DNA of 64,000 bases from Nematopogon swammerdamellus (Eukaryota; Arthropoda; Insecta; Lepidoptera; Adelidae). Positions 10,127 to 20,403 of the stretch are shown piece by piece. The DNA lies in the NCBI GenBank assembly GCA_946902875.1, contig OX336358.1, forward strand, positions 14,997,694 to 15,061,693, read 5' to 3'. Below the pieces are notes generated by a model. The model saw only the letters and a program-made list of their open reading frames with translations. It made no database searches and was not told the origin of the DNA. A program made the translations under genes and the position numbers. The number at the start of each line of letters is the position of its first letter. Position 1 is the first letter of the stretch.

Positions 10127-10403
10127 ACGTGATAACGTCATAAAGAAACACAGCTATAATAATTACCGTATTTTTTCGTACGGCACCCCTATCGCTTCCG
10201 TACGCCGTACATTTGTCGATTTCTAGCCTCGATTAACGTACGATACGGCAATTACCGTACGTTTGGCAACACTGCCGCTTGGGCCGATTGTGCCTCTCTA
10301 TCGCTTGTTACGCGCTCTCGCTTGCACACACAGGCTCAGATGGAACGTGACACTTTTTCGTGCGTGCAGCCGGTGTTCATCAATTTATAAGACGTTATCA
10401 CGT
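10127..10403. mobile_element. Putative MITE with 13-bp terminal inverted repeats
   Basis: ACGTGATAACGTC at 10127-10139 is exactly inverted at 10391-10403. The 277-bp interior has no coding capacity, and no clear target-site duplication was seen. Confidence 0.5.
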
Positions 10404-10872
10404 CAAAAACTGAACAAAACAAAACATTACGGAATTCAAACCCGGAACCGCCTGTTCGGAAGTGTCGTCACACCTGATCATATCCATAATATTTTCATTT
10501 ATATTTATAAACTTGTCTAGTAGGTATTAGTAGTAGGTAGGCATGCATTGCTTCATTCTCACAACTAATGTGAATTTCCCTTTATACTTATGCATTCAGT
10601 CACATGACACCTTCCATGTTCAAACTTCGTGCCAATTGCCTTGAGAATTACTACCTCACTAAATGCAACTTTTGGCCAATCAATTGTATACTCTATTCCT
10701 CTACACTTGGGTTCAAAATGGCAAATGCATTTTAACAGATATAACGTTATTACAGGATGTATAAAAACTCTCACTGCGATGGTCTAAGATTACCTTAGTT
10801 TTGTCTCAGTGAATAAGCAAATAGATAGCTCTGTAATACTTTGTACTAATTTATAAGCAGCCGATCCCTCCA

Positions 10873-11228
10873 AATGCGCCCACTGCATATCTCTCCGTGC
10901 ATGTCGCAAAAGGTGACTAAGGGATAAAGACAAGATGCCGTGATAAAGGGCGACCGGACAGCCACCTCTAAAGATAGCACGGTTCTTCCACAGTCATGTA
11001 TTAGATATAACTTTACTTGCTGCTTGATTGTTATCTTGTTCTAATATTTTTCCTAAATGTGGTGGTCGGTGTTATGTTGTAATTCAACCGACATATTGCA
11101 GCACAACACTGATTAAAACGCGCGTGTTGGTTCTACCGCACTGAATGAAAGGTCGGTCGAAGCGGATATGTAAATAATTCGTGTTTTCCATTCAGTTGAG
11201 TTTAGCCGACACGACCGAAGGGAAGCTT
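10873..11228 (+). mobile_element. SINE-B2/SINE-A chimera, diverged
   Basis: 10873-11115 is a SINE-B2 lacking the first B-head bases and carrying mutations. 11118-11228 is SINE-A-type body (TACCGCACTGAATGAAAGG to ACGACCGAAGGGAAGC). Confidence 0.75.
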
Positions 11229-11230
11229 CC

Positions 11231-11251
11231 TTTAATAATAATAATAATAAT
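11231..11251. repeat. (TAA)n microsatellite
   Basis: Six TAA-type units immediately before a restriction-endonuclease-type LINE 3' end, probably its insertion target. Confidence 0.85.
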
Positions 11252-11466
11252 GTCTAGTACCACCACCTATCGCTCGTAGCTTGCCTCGCGTCGTCTCGGA
11301 GAGCTCCGTAGCCACGGCCTGCACCCGCCGGCGTGCTTGGAGGCTTGCCTCCCGCCGCCGGCGGTATTCCGTTTATTATTTTTATATTAATTTTGAGTAT
11401 ATGTGGTGTATTTTTATAATCTGTATATTTAAAAAAATTAATGTAAATATGTGAATGTGATAATAA
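11250..11466 (+). mobile_element. RLE-type LINE family 1, 3' UTR
   Basis: Landmarks GTACCACCACCTATCGCTCG and CCGCCGCCGGCGGTATTCCG; ends AATAAATG before TAA units. The same 3' end recurs at 12640-12925 and inversely at 30720-30975. Confidence 0.7.
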
Positions 11467-11965
11467 ATGAATAATAATAGGACTATTATGGCTAATAGAC
11501 CTGACATAGTGATAATCGACCGGGAGGCGCGGCGCGCAGCGCTCGTCGACATCACGGTGCCGCATGACGAGAACCTTGTGAAGGCAGAAAAAGACAAGAT
11601 GTTAAAATACATCGATCTGTCTCATGAGGTTACCGACATGTGGCCCGTGGACTCGACGATCGTTGTGCCCATAGTCGTGTCTGCGCATGGGCTGATAGCG
11701 AAGAGCCTCGACCATCATCTCAAGAGGCTCTCACTAGAGCCACTTGCTTGGATCAAGGGTCAGATGCAGAAGGCGGTCTTGCTCGACACCGTTCGAATTG
11801 TCCGAAGGTTTCTCTCTCTCGGGTCAGACCATCGGTAGCCTGGGTTCGCCCCGCCGCCAGTGGTGGAAATTCCATTTTGTTATTTTATATTAATTTTAGA
11901 TTTAAGTTTTTTATGTAAAATTTATATAAAAAAAGAAATGTGTCAATAAACGAATACAAATAATA
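11467..11965 (+). pseudogene. RLE-type LINE family 2, 3' end with endonuclease remnant
   Basis: The open frame 11467-11838 encodes 123 residues. It has RPDIVIIDRE, VDITVP and AEKDKMLKY, which fits the PD-(D/E)XK restriction-like endonuclease that ends the ORF of R2/R4/Dong-type LINEs, followed by SAHGLIAKSL and QKAVLLDTVRIVRRFL. The reverse transcriptase is missing, so the copy is 5'-truncated. A 3' UTR (GGTAGCCTGGGTTCGCCCCG) and AATAATAAT follow. Placement in the Dong/R4 group is an inference from the motif order and the TAA flanks. Confidence 0.75.
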
Positions 11966-12009
11966 ATAGAAGAAGAAAAAGAGCTGTCAAACCGACATGT
12001 CGGAAAAAT

Positions 12010-12640
12010 TTTCTCTTGAAAAAAAATTGTGAAAGTTTTTGCCTGGGACGAACCAGCCGAGCTGCCGCCCACGCGCGGACCCTTCTTCAGCGGCGCAGCG
12101 GCCCGCACGGTTGGAGGCACCGTGCCGGCATCACCACTGCTGCCGCTCGGCGTCCCCGGTACACTCCACCAACCCGACATGCCAGGCAACAGAAGCGGCT
12201 GCAGACCACCCGGGACGCGACGCGCGTGATGGAGAGCAGGCTCTGCAGCGACGGCCGGCCGCCGCCGCGCTCGAATTCAACGCCGCCGCCGCCACCGCTC
12301 GCCCGCAGCAGCACTCTCCGCCCACCGCGTCGCCTTGCCTACCATCGCTCGGGTCGTCCGACACGAGAGCCGCCGTGCTTCTTCACATCCCACACGCACA
12401 CCCCACCACCCAGCTCCACGCCGCGCCGCCGGTGCATTCTATCGACGACGAAGGTGGAGCGTTGACGTCGGCCGAGCCCTAAGAACTACGGCGAGGACGG
12501 CGTCCACCATCGGTCAGCTTGGGGTCATCGGGACCTCGCGTCCCGTCTAGTGCCCCCGCTACCGGTGGTGCAGTGCACCGATGAGGCGACGCGTGCGCGA
12601 AGATGAAGACGTTTAAAAGAGCTGCGCGACGACGTCGCCG
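12010..12640. other. GC-rich segment of unknown origin
   Basis: About 630 bp that is strikingly GC-rich in an AT-rich window. Overlapping frames are open on both strands because stop codons are rare in such DNA. None resembles a known protein. It leads straight into the family 1 LINE 3' end, so it may be an upstream part of that element. Confidence 0.5.
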
Positions 12641-12925
12641 TGCAGTCCGGCGGATACGGAGCTCTCCGAGATGGGGGTGGTGGTGGCCTACGTGTCTAGT
12701 ACCACCACCTATCGCTCGTAGCTTGCCTCGCGTCGTCTCGGAGAGCTCCGTAGCCACGGCCTGCACCCACCGGCGTGCTTGGAGGCTTGCCTCCCGCCGC
12801 CGGCGGTATTCCGTTTATTATTTTTATATTAATTTTGAGTATATGTGGTGTATTTTTATAATCTGTATATTTAAAATTAATGTAAATATGTGAATGTGAT
12901 AATAAATGTACTAAAATAATAATAG
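12640..12925 (+). mobile_element. RLE-type LINE family 1, longer 3' end
   Basis: Contains a possible stem: GGAGCTCTCCGAG (about 12659-12671) is inverted at about 12738-12750. Then the same 3' UTR as at 11250 and a (TAA)-like end. Confidence 0.7.
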
Positions 12926-13076
12926 GGCCCGACCATCGGTAGCTTGGGTTCGCCCCGCCGCCGCCGGTGGTGGAAACTCCATTTGTTTTTGTAATAATTT
13001 AAGATTTTAAGTTTGTAAATATGTAAAATTAATACAGAAAAAAGGGATAAATAAATAGATAAAATAATAATAATAT
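12926..13076 (+). mobile_element. RLE-type LINE family 2, 3' UTR
   Basis: Starts CCCGACCATCGGTAGC, shares GGTTCGCCCCGCCGCCG with 11835 and ends AAAATAATAATAAT. It follows a family 1 end, exactly as at 11466/11467. Confidence 0.7.
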
Positions 13077-13210
13077 GTTTATTTGTCAGACACAAGGATC
13101 CACATTGTAGGGAATTGTAGGGAATGGGCATTGTAATGGATTAATTATTACAAAAAATAAATATATGTAAATATACACAATAATAAACACCCACCCATTA
13201 TTTTCTCCTC

Positions 13211-13250
13211 CGCGAGTGGGTACCCAACATAATATGTTCCCACTCACGGA
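13211..13250. repeat. Imperfect hairpin
   Basis: CCGCGAGTGGG is followed by an inverse CCCACTCACGG with ACAT/ATGT inside. No function assigned. Confidence 0.5.
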
Positions 13251-13383
13251 ATATTGAACTGTAACACTATTGTGTGAGACCTTGCACAACTACGTTGTCA
13301 CTTTTGGACAGACTTTGTCTAAATTTGTGTAAGTACTCGGGTTCGCATAATGGCACAAAAATCAAAAACTTCATTTTCGGCAA

Positions 13384-13768
13384 TCTCTCCCCGTCGCATG
13401 TCGTAAAAGTCGACTAAGGGATCGTCAGCCTCGGCAGCTCAGTGGTGCGGTCAGTTATTGGATGGGTGACCGCCCGACCGTTGGAGGCTGACCGTGGTTC
13501 GGATTCCACGTTAAACTGTAGGTCCCTTCCCTTCTTACCTTACTGGGTGGTAGGGTTTATCCCGGCCGGGTTGGTATCACCGCACTGAGCGAAACGTCGG
13601 TCGAAACGGCTATGTAAATAGTTCGTGTTTTCCGTCCAGTTCAGTGTAGCCAGCGCGAAATGAAGGGAAGCACTGACATAGCACCTAGTTCACCCGGTGT
13701 TATGGGCTGACATCACGGATGTTGTAGGTGATGTAGCCAACCGTGTCAGTTTCCATAAAAAATAAAAT
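13384..13768 (+). mobile_element. Composite B head + SINE-A, head-truncated
   Basis: Partial B head with the variant CCCGTCGCATGTCGTAAAAG, then SINE-A (A box AGCTCAGTGG, shortened 5S part TTGGATGGGTGACCGCC, B box GGTTCGGATTCC), body and tail CGTGTCAGTTTCCATAAAAA. Confidence 0.85.
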
Positions 13769-13769
13769 A

Positions 13770-14425
13770 ATAAAAACATGGTTGATGTACTGCATGCATG
13801 CAACTTTAAAATAAATAATAATAGCATTTTTCTTAAGAAATATACTAGATCTCATGCATTTAATCATTTAAGAAAATAAATATGTTCTCATCACCACATT
13901 GATTTTGACATGGTTTTAGTGAAAACGAAATTTACATAAATATAATAAATTCGTTGTATTTGACAATGGACCCAATATGCTGACTTTAATATATTTTAGA
14001 ATACATTAATTCGAACTCGGTCAATTTGATGCAAGAATTTCATTAAACCGGTCGAATTCAGGCGTCCCTACCGGTCGTTAAGCAAACCTTAGCTTATTTT
14101 TAATTCGACATTTGAAGGTTTAAGACGTGCACTTTGGGAAACGTTGGGGTAAGTTTTCAATTTGCTTATTTATTACCTAGAAATGTAAACTGTAAACTTT
14201 CACCTTCGTTTTGTTATCTTTTTTATACTTTCATAAAATTCAGATTATCTGCTGTCTGCTTTTACTTTTGATAACCTAAATTTTTGTATGGAGTTTTCTG
14301 ATGTTATGACTAAACGAATAACTTTAATAGTTTTATTAGTTTTTGTTGTATTTGTAGTTTACATATTGTGCCCTTAACTCAAACACCAACATAATATCCC
14401 TAAGTTCTACCATTATTGCTTTGCC
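13770..14425. other. Unassigned AT-rich stretch
   Basis: No gene, repeat structure or RNA was recognised. A CR1-like 3' fragment begins at its right edge. Confidence 0.5.
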
Positions 14426-14427
14426 CT

Positions 14428-14590
14428 GCCCACATATTTCCCCTTAAGTGCAGTCTCGGTTCCTTCAAGAGAGGCGTGAATATGCATCTGTGAGGCCGGT
14501 ATGGCATTAGCAACCCCCGCATGCGACCGAATTTCCATGGACGTCGTTAGGCACCTTATTGGTGGCTCAGTGCCACAATGTATAACGTAA
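14428..14590 (+). mobile_element. CR1-like LINE 3' end
   Basis: CTGCCCACATATTTCCCC, GAGAGGCGTGAAT, CATGGACGTCGTTAGGCACC: same 3' end as the copy at 8446-8960. Confidence 0.7.
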
Positions 14591-15110
14591 CTAAATGTGA
14601 TAATATACCGATTTTTATTACCAAGATACCAAAAAAAAATTTTGATAACTTCTCTGGTGTCACCGCGAATGAAAAGAAACCTCTGCGTTGAAATCTTTTT
14701 CATACAACATTTTTGAAAGTGTTCTATCCGTGCGTAGAAGTTACTTTTCTGTGTCAAAATAATATTTTTTTAGTTTTCATAAATGTAGGTATTTAATTAA
14801 ACATATTTATAACAATGTGTTTTATATTTAAATTATTTTTCTATAAATTTTCTAATGTAAGATTAGATCTTTTTACTCTTTGGTAGTCAATAAATTATTT
14901 GAACATTGTTTTTGTAATAATATATTTCGATACAGCGCCATCTAACGGCAAAGAGTGGAACTTTTCTCTGAACTTGAAAATTAATAATGCAAACACTCTC
15001 AAGTCAAGTGCAAGGTCGTTCAACCGTACAGCTCCATCTGTGATCAGTTCTATTAATCATTTAATTCTTCTTTCACGGCCACGACTTGATTCATGGTTCA
15101 GATTACATAT
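14591..15110. other. Unassigned AT-rich stretch
   Basis: Includes CAGCGCCATCTAACGGCAAAG (about 14935), reminiscent of dispersed insect repeats, but no class can be assigned. Confidence 0.4.
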
Positions 15111-15140
15111 CTACAGTTTCATGTATACATGAAACTGTAG
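15111..15140. repeat. Perfect 30-bp palindrome
   Basis: Two 15-bp arms without spacer, centred on GTATAC; outer bases CTACAG/CTGTAG. The right half runs into a SINE-body-like AACTGTAGACCCCTTCC. Confidence 0.95.
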
Positions 15141-15212
15141 ACCCCTTCCTTACCGTACTAGGGAGTAAGTGTCCAACTTCCAAACAATAATTATTATAAT
15201 AATAAAAAAAAT

Positions 15213-15560
15213 CCGGTCGGCGTGTACCAATGAGTTTTTTTCTGACGGAAAAATTTACGTGCATACCTACACCAGTTGACCTGCTGCTTATCACCGTTCG
15301 GAATCGGTGTAAAACTGTAGGTCCCTTCCCTTGCGCCTTACTAGGTGGTAGGCTCAAACTGTAGCCGACTGGGTTGGTACCACCGTACTGGATGTAAGAT
15401 GGCCGCACAGCAGCCTCGGCTGTGTTCTCCTCTAGTCCAGTATAGCCAGCAATCCAGGGAAGTCTCCGGTATGGCACCTAACATCTAGGAGGTGATATTG
15501 GCTGGTTGGAGCATGTGCTTTGGCCCCTCGGACTCAGCCACTCGGATACCGGATTACATT
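15213..15560 (+). mobile_element. SINE-C, 5'-truncated
   Basis: Begins inside the head (ATCCGGTCGGCGTGTACC) and ends CGGATTACATTTTTT. The B box is cut off. Confidence 0.85.
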
Positions 15561-15574
15561 TTTTTATTTTTTTT

Positions 15575-15893
15575 TATGGAAACAGACATGGTTGGCTACA
15601 TCACCTACAACATCCATGATGTCAGCCCATAACACCGTGTGAACTTGGTGCCACGTCAGTGCTTCCCTTCGGTCGTGCCGGCTACACTGAACTGGACGGA
15701 AAACACAAACTATTTACATAGCCGTTTCGACCGACCTTTCATTCAGTGCGGTGGTACCAACCCGGGCGGGTTAAACCCTACCACCTAGTAATATAAGAAG
15801 GGAGTCATATCCCTTAGTCGTCTTTTACGACATACACGGGGAGAGATGCAGTGGGGCTATTCTTTTAAAGTACCGGCACCACACGGTACAAAC
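15575..15893 (-). mobile_element. SINE-B1, full length
   Basis: Inverse copy from TTTATGGAAACAGACATGG through the body to the B head ending CACACGGTACAAAC. No tRNA or 5S part is present. Confidence 0.88.
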
Positions 15894-16024
15894 ATAAAAA
15901 AAATAAAAAAAATACATAAATAAAAACCGATAATTTTGTGGTGGTACGGAACCGTCTTCGGTGCGCTAGTACGACTCGCACTTGGCCGAGTTTTGTGTAA
16001 AATAATTCTGTATGCACAATACAC

Positions 16025-16051
16025 AGGTGTAGTGCAGCCTGCACTACACCT
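16025..16051. repeat. 27-bp palindrome at a transposon edge
   Basis: AGGTGTAGTGCAG and its exact inverse separated by one base. It abuts the left end of the hAT-like element at 16050. Confidence 0.9.
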
Positions 16052-16342
16052 AGGGTTACCATCCGTCCGGGTTTCCCCGGACAGGGTCAGGGTTTTTAGG
16101 GTGTCCGGGGAAGTCCGGGCGGGTTTTTTTAATCGTCCTAGGTTTTTAAATACCGCGCCAAATGTCCGTTACTCGGGTCTCGTCTCGGCTCGGCCAACCC
16201 ATACTAGTTATCTTCCATACAGTGCTAAGAAAATTGCTACATTTTTATTTTTGTCATATTTTTGTCCAGGTTTTTGTCCAAAATGTCAGGGGTTTTAGAT
16301 TTTCTTGTCCTCGTTTTACCAACATGGAGATGGCAACCCTAA
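16050..16342. mobile_element. hAT-like MITE
   Basis: Terminal repeats TAGGGTTACCATC and its near inverse GATGGCAACCCTA, with TCCGG-rich subterminal parts and CAAATGTCCG, as in the better-bounded copy at 56963-57326. No clear 8-bp duplication was found. Confidence 0.6.
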
Positions 16343-16539
16343 GTGCAGGTAACTATACGAGTATAATCGTGAGCGCATGAAGTTACGGACAGGGTGTCCC
16401 ATATCGTGACTACCGTTGAGCGTGAGTCTCGTCACTTTCTTTATTCCAATATATGCTGAAAGAAATCAAAACAAATAGACCAGGCATGTTATACATTGCG
16501 TATCACTTATTTCATCGCCGACTTTTTTATGAATCCCTA

Positions 16540-16745
16540 CATGGTTGGATATATCAACTACTACACTCGCGAAGTCTGCTCGTACACCTCGTTCCTGCTG
16601 TTGCTAGGTGCCATGTCAGTGCTTACATACATTGGGATGGAAAACGTGGATTATTGTCATAGCCGTTTCGATCGATCTGCATGAGTGCGACGGTACCAAT
16701 CCGGACCTACCACATAGAAAGGTGAGGGAAGGGGCCTACACTTTT
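16540..16745 (-). mobile_element. Very diverged SINE body
   Basis: Inverse traces: TAGGTGCCATGTCAGTGCTT, CATAGCCGTTTCGATCG, GACGGTACCAATCCGG. A similarly decayed copy lies at 42805-42950. Confidence 0.6.
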
Positions 16746-17094
16746 TTACGTTATTATCTTTGTAAGTTATAAAAATAATAGATAGATACAAAATTATTTA
16801 TTGCTCCAATCGGACGTTAAGACCGCCACTGATCGCTGTTCTGTGCTGTCAAACTTTACTGTGTAGTGAGTACATAATATTTTGCATAATATTATGTACA
16901 GAGTACTTTGCGAAGGTCTTGTATGTGTCTGTGTTTGCGAGTTGTGTGTGTGTGAGTAGTCAACGTTAACTGAAGTTCATGCGAGAGAAGACGCGGGTAA
17001 AAACTAATGTGCGAGTGCACACAATTTATATTAGACTGTTCGAAAAACGCGTGTTTATAAAACACGTTAGTCAAACAAACAAAAGTCTAAAGAT

Positions 17095-17215
17095 GTGTGA
17101 GGTGTAGTGTGTTGTTGTGTGGTGTGGTGCATAGTTGTGCGTGTGTCTGTCTGTGTGTGCGGGTGAGCGTGTGAGGGTGTGTGTGTGTGTGTTTGTGTGT
17201 TTGTGTTTTTTTATT
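17095..17215. repeat. GT-rich low-complexity tract
   Basis: Imperfect GTGTGT-type simple sequence followed by a T-rich stretch. The flanks to 17880 hold nothing recognised. Confidence 0.85.
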
Positions 17216-17885
17216 ATTTTGTTTTGTACATTATTTACACTTCTTAAATATTTTATGTTTTTTTATGTATTTATCTAATATATTTTTTTTTTATATTTAA
17301 AATGAATAATATGATGTTATATTATATTATAATTATTTTTTGGGTGTGGTTTAAAACTATCGACTCCATGTAGCTCGTTAGCGATATGGAGTCACATGCT
17401 GTGCCACATCCTTTCCCTGTCACGGGGATGGGGCTACTATACCTATTTTTAGATTAGAAAGATGTATTATGTTTATGTATCACGATGTATCACTGTACTC
17501 CTGACTGTGAAATAACGCTTTTTTACTTACTTACGTGCACATCATTGGCAACTTTTACGTTATCTTCGTTGATGCCCCTTCCACCCTTTCAATTCTTTGT
17601 TTTTATTAATACTATGTCTGTTTCCGAATTACACGCACTCGCTTCCTTGTTCCGAGAACGCGGCGGAGGCACGGCGGTGCATTTGTGAATAAAAGAGAAA
17701 GGTTATATTAATCATCTTGGAAAGACAATGTCGTACCTTATTTCCTCCTTTTTCGTCTTCGGATTATATACGAGTATTTTTTTTTTCATTACGCGACATG
17801 AAGGTAGTTGTACTTTTTGGACATTGATAAATTATGTTCGTTTACGCTTTTAACACTCTTTTTCTGTACTATGAGTTTATTTTTA

Positions 17886-18268
17886 TTTTTATGGAAACTG
17901 ACACGGTTGGCTACATCACTTACAATATCCGTGATGTCAGCCCATAACACCGGGTGAACTAGGTGCCATGTCAGTGCTTCCCTTCAGTCGTGCCGGCTAC
18001 ACTGAACTGGACGGAAGACACAAATTATTTACATAGCCGTTTCGACCGACGACGTTTCATTCAGTGCGGTGGTACCAACCAGGGCGGGTTGAACCCTACC
18101 ACCTAGTAAGGTAAGAAGGGAAGGGACCTACAGTTTTACGTGGAATCCGAACCACGGTCAGCCTCCAACGGTCGAGCGGTCACCCATCCAAGTACTGACC
18201 GGCCCAGCGTTGCTTAACCATCAATAGCGACAGTCGACTGTCTGCAGCACTGAGCTATCGAGTCTGAC
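17886..18268 (-). mobile_element. SINE-A, full length (long-head subtype)
   Basis: Inverse copy: tail, body, B box, then a 5S-like segment (inverse of GGATGGGTGACCGCTCGACC) and an A box. It carries the longer spacer (GACAGTCGACTGTCGCTATT) between the A box and the 5S part. Confidence 0.9.
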
Positions 18269-18472
18269 GAGTTACCGCTGTTACATATTATCGTAATGTT
18301 TCGGTTACGCGGTATAATCAAAGCGACTTACAATCGTCGACGTTTCGTCCCTCGCTCCGGGGACATCGTCAGGCCGGACTCGCGGAATTGCGACGAACTG
18401 GAAGACACCCGACTGGGCTTGATAAATTGTTTATTAGAAAATGTATCGGCTTTACTTACGGTCATCTCCGAG

Positions 18473-19224
18473 CAGGGATGTTACAAATGTTCAAATCCTC
18501 ATCCGCAAATGCGGAGCATCCGCATTGATTTTGACATCCGCATCTGCATTAAATAGGTCTTTATCTGAAAGACCTATTCGCTGATAGACAATTCACGTTG
18601 GATGACATGAAAGCAAGGTACCTAGTAGGTACCCAGTACCTACGTATTTAACTAATATAGTTTTATGTATTTAATTTAATTTATAATTTGCGATTTCTAC
18701 GTTTAATTAACTAGTATGTACTTATATGTAGTGTATATTATAGTTTATCATAGTTATTTTCTATATATTATATTTTACATTCCCACATTCAAGTCTTTTG
18801 CTACTACCTTCTTATATCTCACAACATACGACTCTCAAACATCCAAACGTTGACTGGGAGAAATCCCTGTAAGGGATAAGTCCGCCTTTGCCCCTCATGT
18901 AAATTACTTATCGTTTGTTACTGTAAAATGTTTTGTAGCAATAATGTATTTCTATCTAGATAGATAGCCGAAAGACAAGTCGATGCGTAACTCATGCGAA
19001 TGTGGAGGTGAGGTTTTCTTATTGAAAATTGACTTTTCATTAAATACAATAGCCCAATCTTAAAATGTTCTTACTAAAAATTTGATTGATCAATAAGAGA
19101 TATTAAAAGCTTAATCTCTTTATTCAATTACTTAAACTAACCGTCTCTTCGAGCAATCTTTTCGACATCCGCATCTGCATCCGCGTCCGCGGATGTCAAA
19201 AAAATCGCATCCGCAACATCCCTG
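18473..19224. mobile_element. hAT-like non-autonomous element, 752 bp
   Basis: Terminal repeats CAGGGATGTT and AACATCCCTG, with an 8-bp flanking repeat TCTCCGAG / TCTCCCAG (7 of 8). ATCCGCAT-type motifs are repeated near both ends. No transposase frame is present. Confidence 0.7.
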
Positions 19225-19232
19225 TCTCCCAG

Positions 19233-19626
19233 CTATGTGACTCGACGTTTCGGACCAAACGTATGGGCCGTTTTCATAAGCGCTCTGCCTGGTTTTCTGA
19301 TTGGCAGAGAATGACGAATGACAGGCTATTCATCCAATTGTCCTATGGAATGTATATTCATATTTAGAACTACTGTTGAAAGATTTTTAGACGTTTTGAT
19401 TTTAGAACATACCGTTTAATTTTTAGACAATGAAATTTAAAAAAACCTAATCTAAAAAAACGTTACATAATTCAACGGATTGCAGATTGTGCCTAATTGG
19501 GTTTCAGAGTCAAATAATATAATATGTACAATGAATTTTTATCAAGATATTTATTGTGATGTTTTTGCAGATCTATTATTATTTGTATGGGAACAAGTGC
19601 CTAAATAAAGAAGATTTTATTGTTTA
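19233..19626. other. Unassigned stretch
   Basis: Nothing recognised beyond a CTCGACGTTTCGGACC piece similar to 18338-18352. Confidence 0.4.
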
Positions 19627-19875
19627 TTATTTTATCTCTTTATTTACATATTTACATACCAAAATTTTACATATACCTCTAAAATTAATATAAAAATAAA
19701 CGGAGCTTCCACCACCGGCGGCGGGCGGAGCGGCGACGGGGCGAACCCAGGCTACGGATGGTCGGGTCCCAAAGAGAGAAACCTCCCTATGCGCGCATTG
19801 TCGAGCAGGGCTGCCTTCTGGATCTGGCCCTTGACCCAACCACTCTTCGCTATCAGCCCATGGGCCGATACGACA
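19627..19875 (-). mobile_element. RLE-type LINE family 2, 3' end
   Basis: Inverse copy of the family 2 C-terminal coding end and 3' UTR (GGCGAACCCAGGCTACGG). Bordered by TTATTATTAG, again a TAA context. The coding part is frameshifted. Confidence 0.7.
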
Positions 19876-20403
19876 TTTTATTATTAGCTTTAATTCACAT
19901 TTTTTTTTATTTATTTAGGAAACAGGCAGCCCTCATTTACAAAGAAAGAGTACACAAGAGAGTTTATACTATAATGTATAAAGCGGCCGATATCGGCCGC
20001 TCCGTAGGAGAAACAGAGCCACAAAAGTGTTTCCATGAACGGAACATTTTATATAATCTGGGATGATGTGATGTACAAGAGTACAGTGCTCTATTATTAA
20101 ATATATTTTATAATAATTTATATTTATTTATTTATTTATTTTATTATAAATATAAATGTTTCTCGACTTGCAAAAATCCTTGCCATGATACAGTGGAGGA
20201 TATCTAAAGATTTCATTTATCTATCAGTGGTATTGTAACCTAAGTATGCATAATGGCTGGGACTGTAAATTATATGCAGTTTGTTACTTTCACCTTCTTT
20301 AACCATACTTTATTTATCTATTTTATTTATTTCTCAGCTCGCAACGCTAGAAGACATCGTGAACAACAAACCTATACATTAGGGATAGGAAAGTGTTCTT
20401 ATA

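Noticed and set aside
10263..10520. 85-codon frame
   Set aside because: Sits mostly within the inverted-repeat element 10127-10403; no family signal.
12016..12482. Three overlapping GC-rich frames of about 75-149 codons
   Set aside because: Stops are rare in GC-rich DNA; no protein family is visible and both strands are open.
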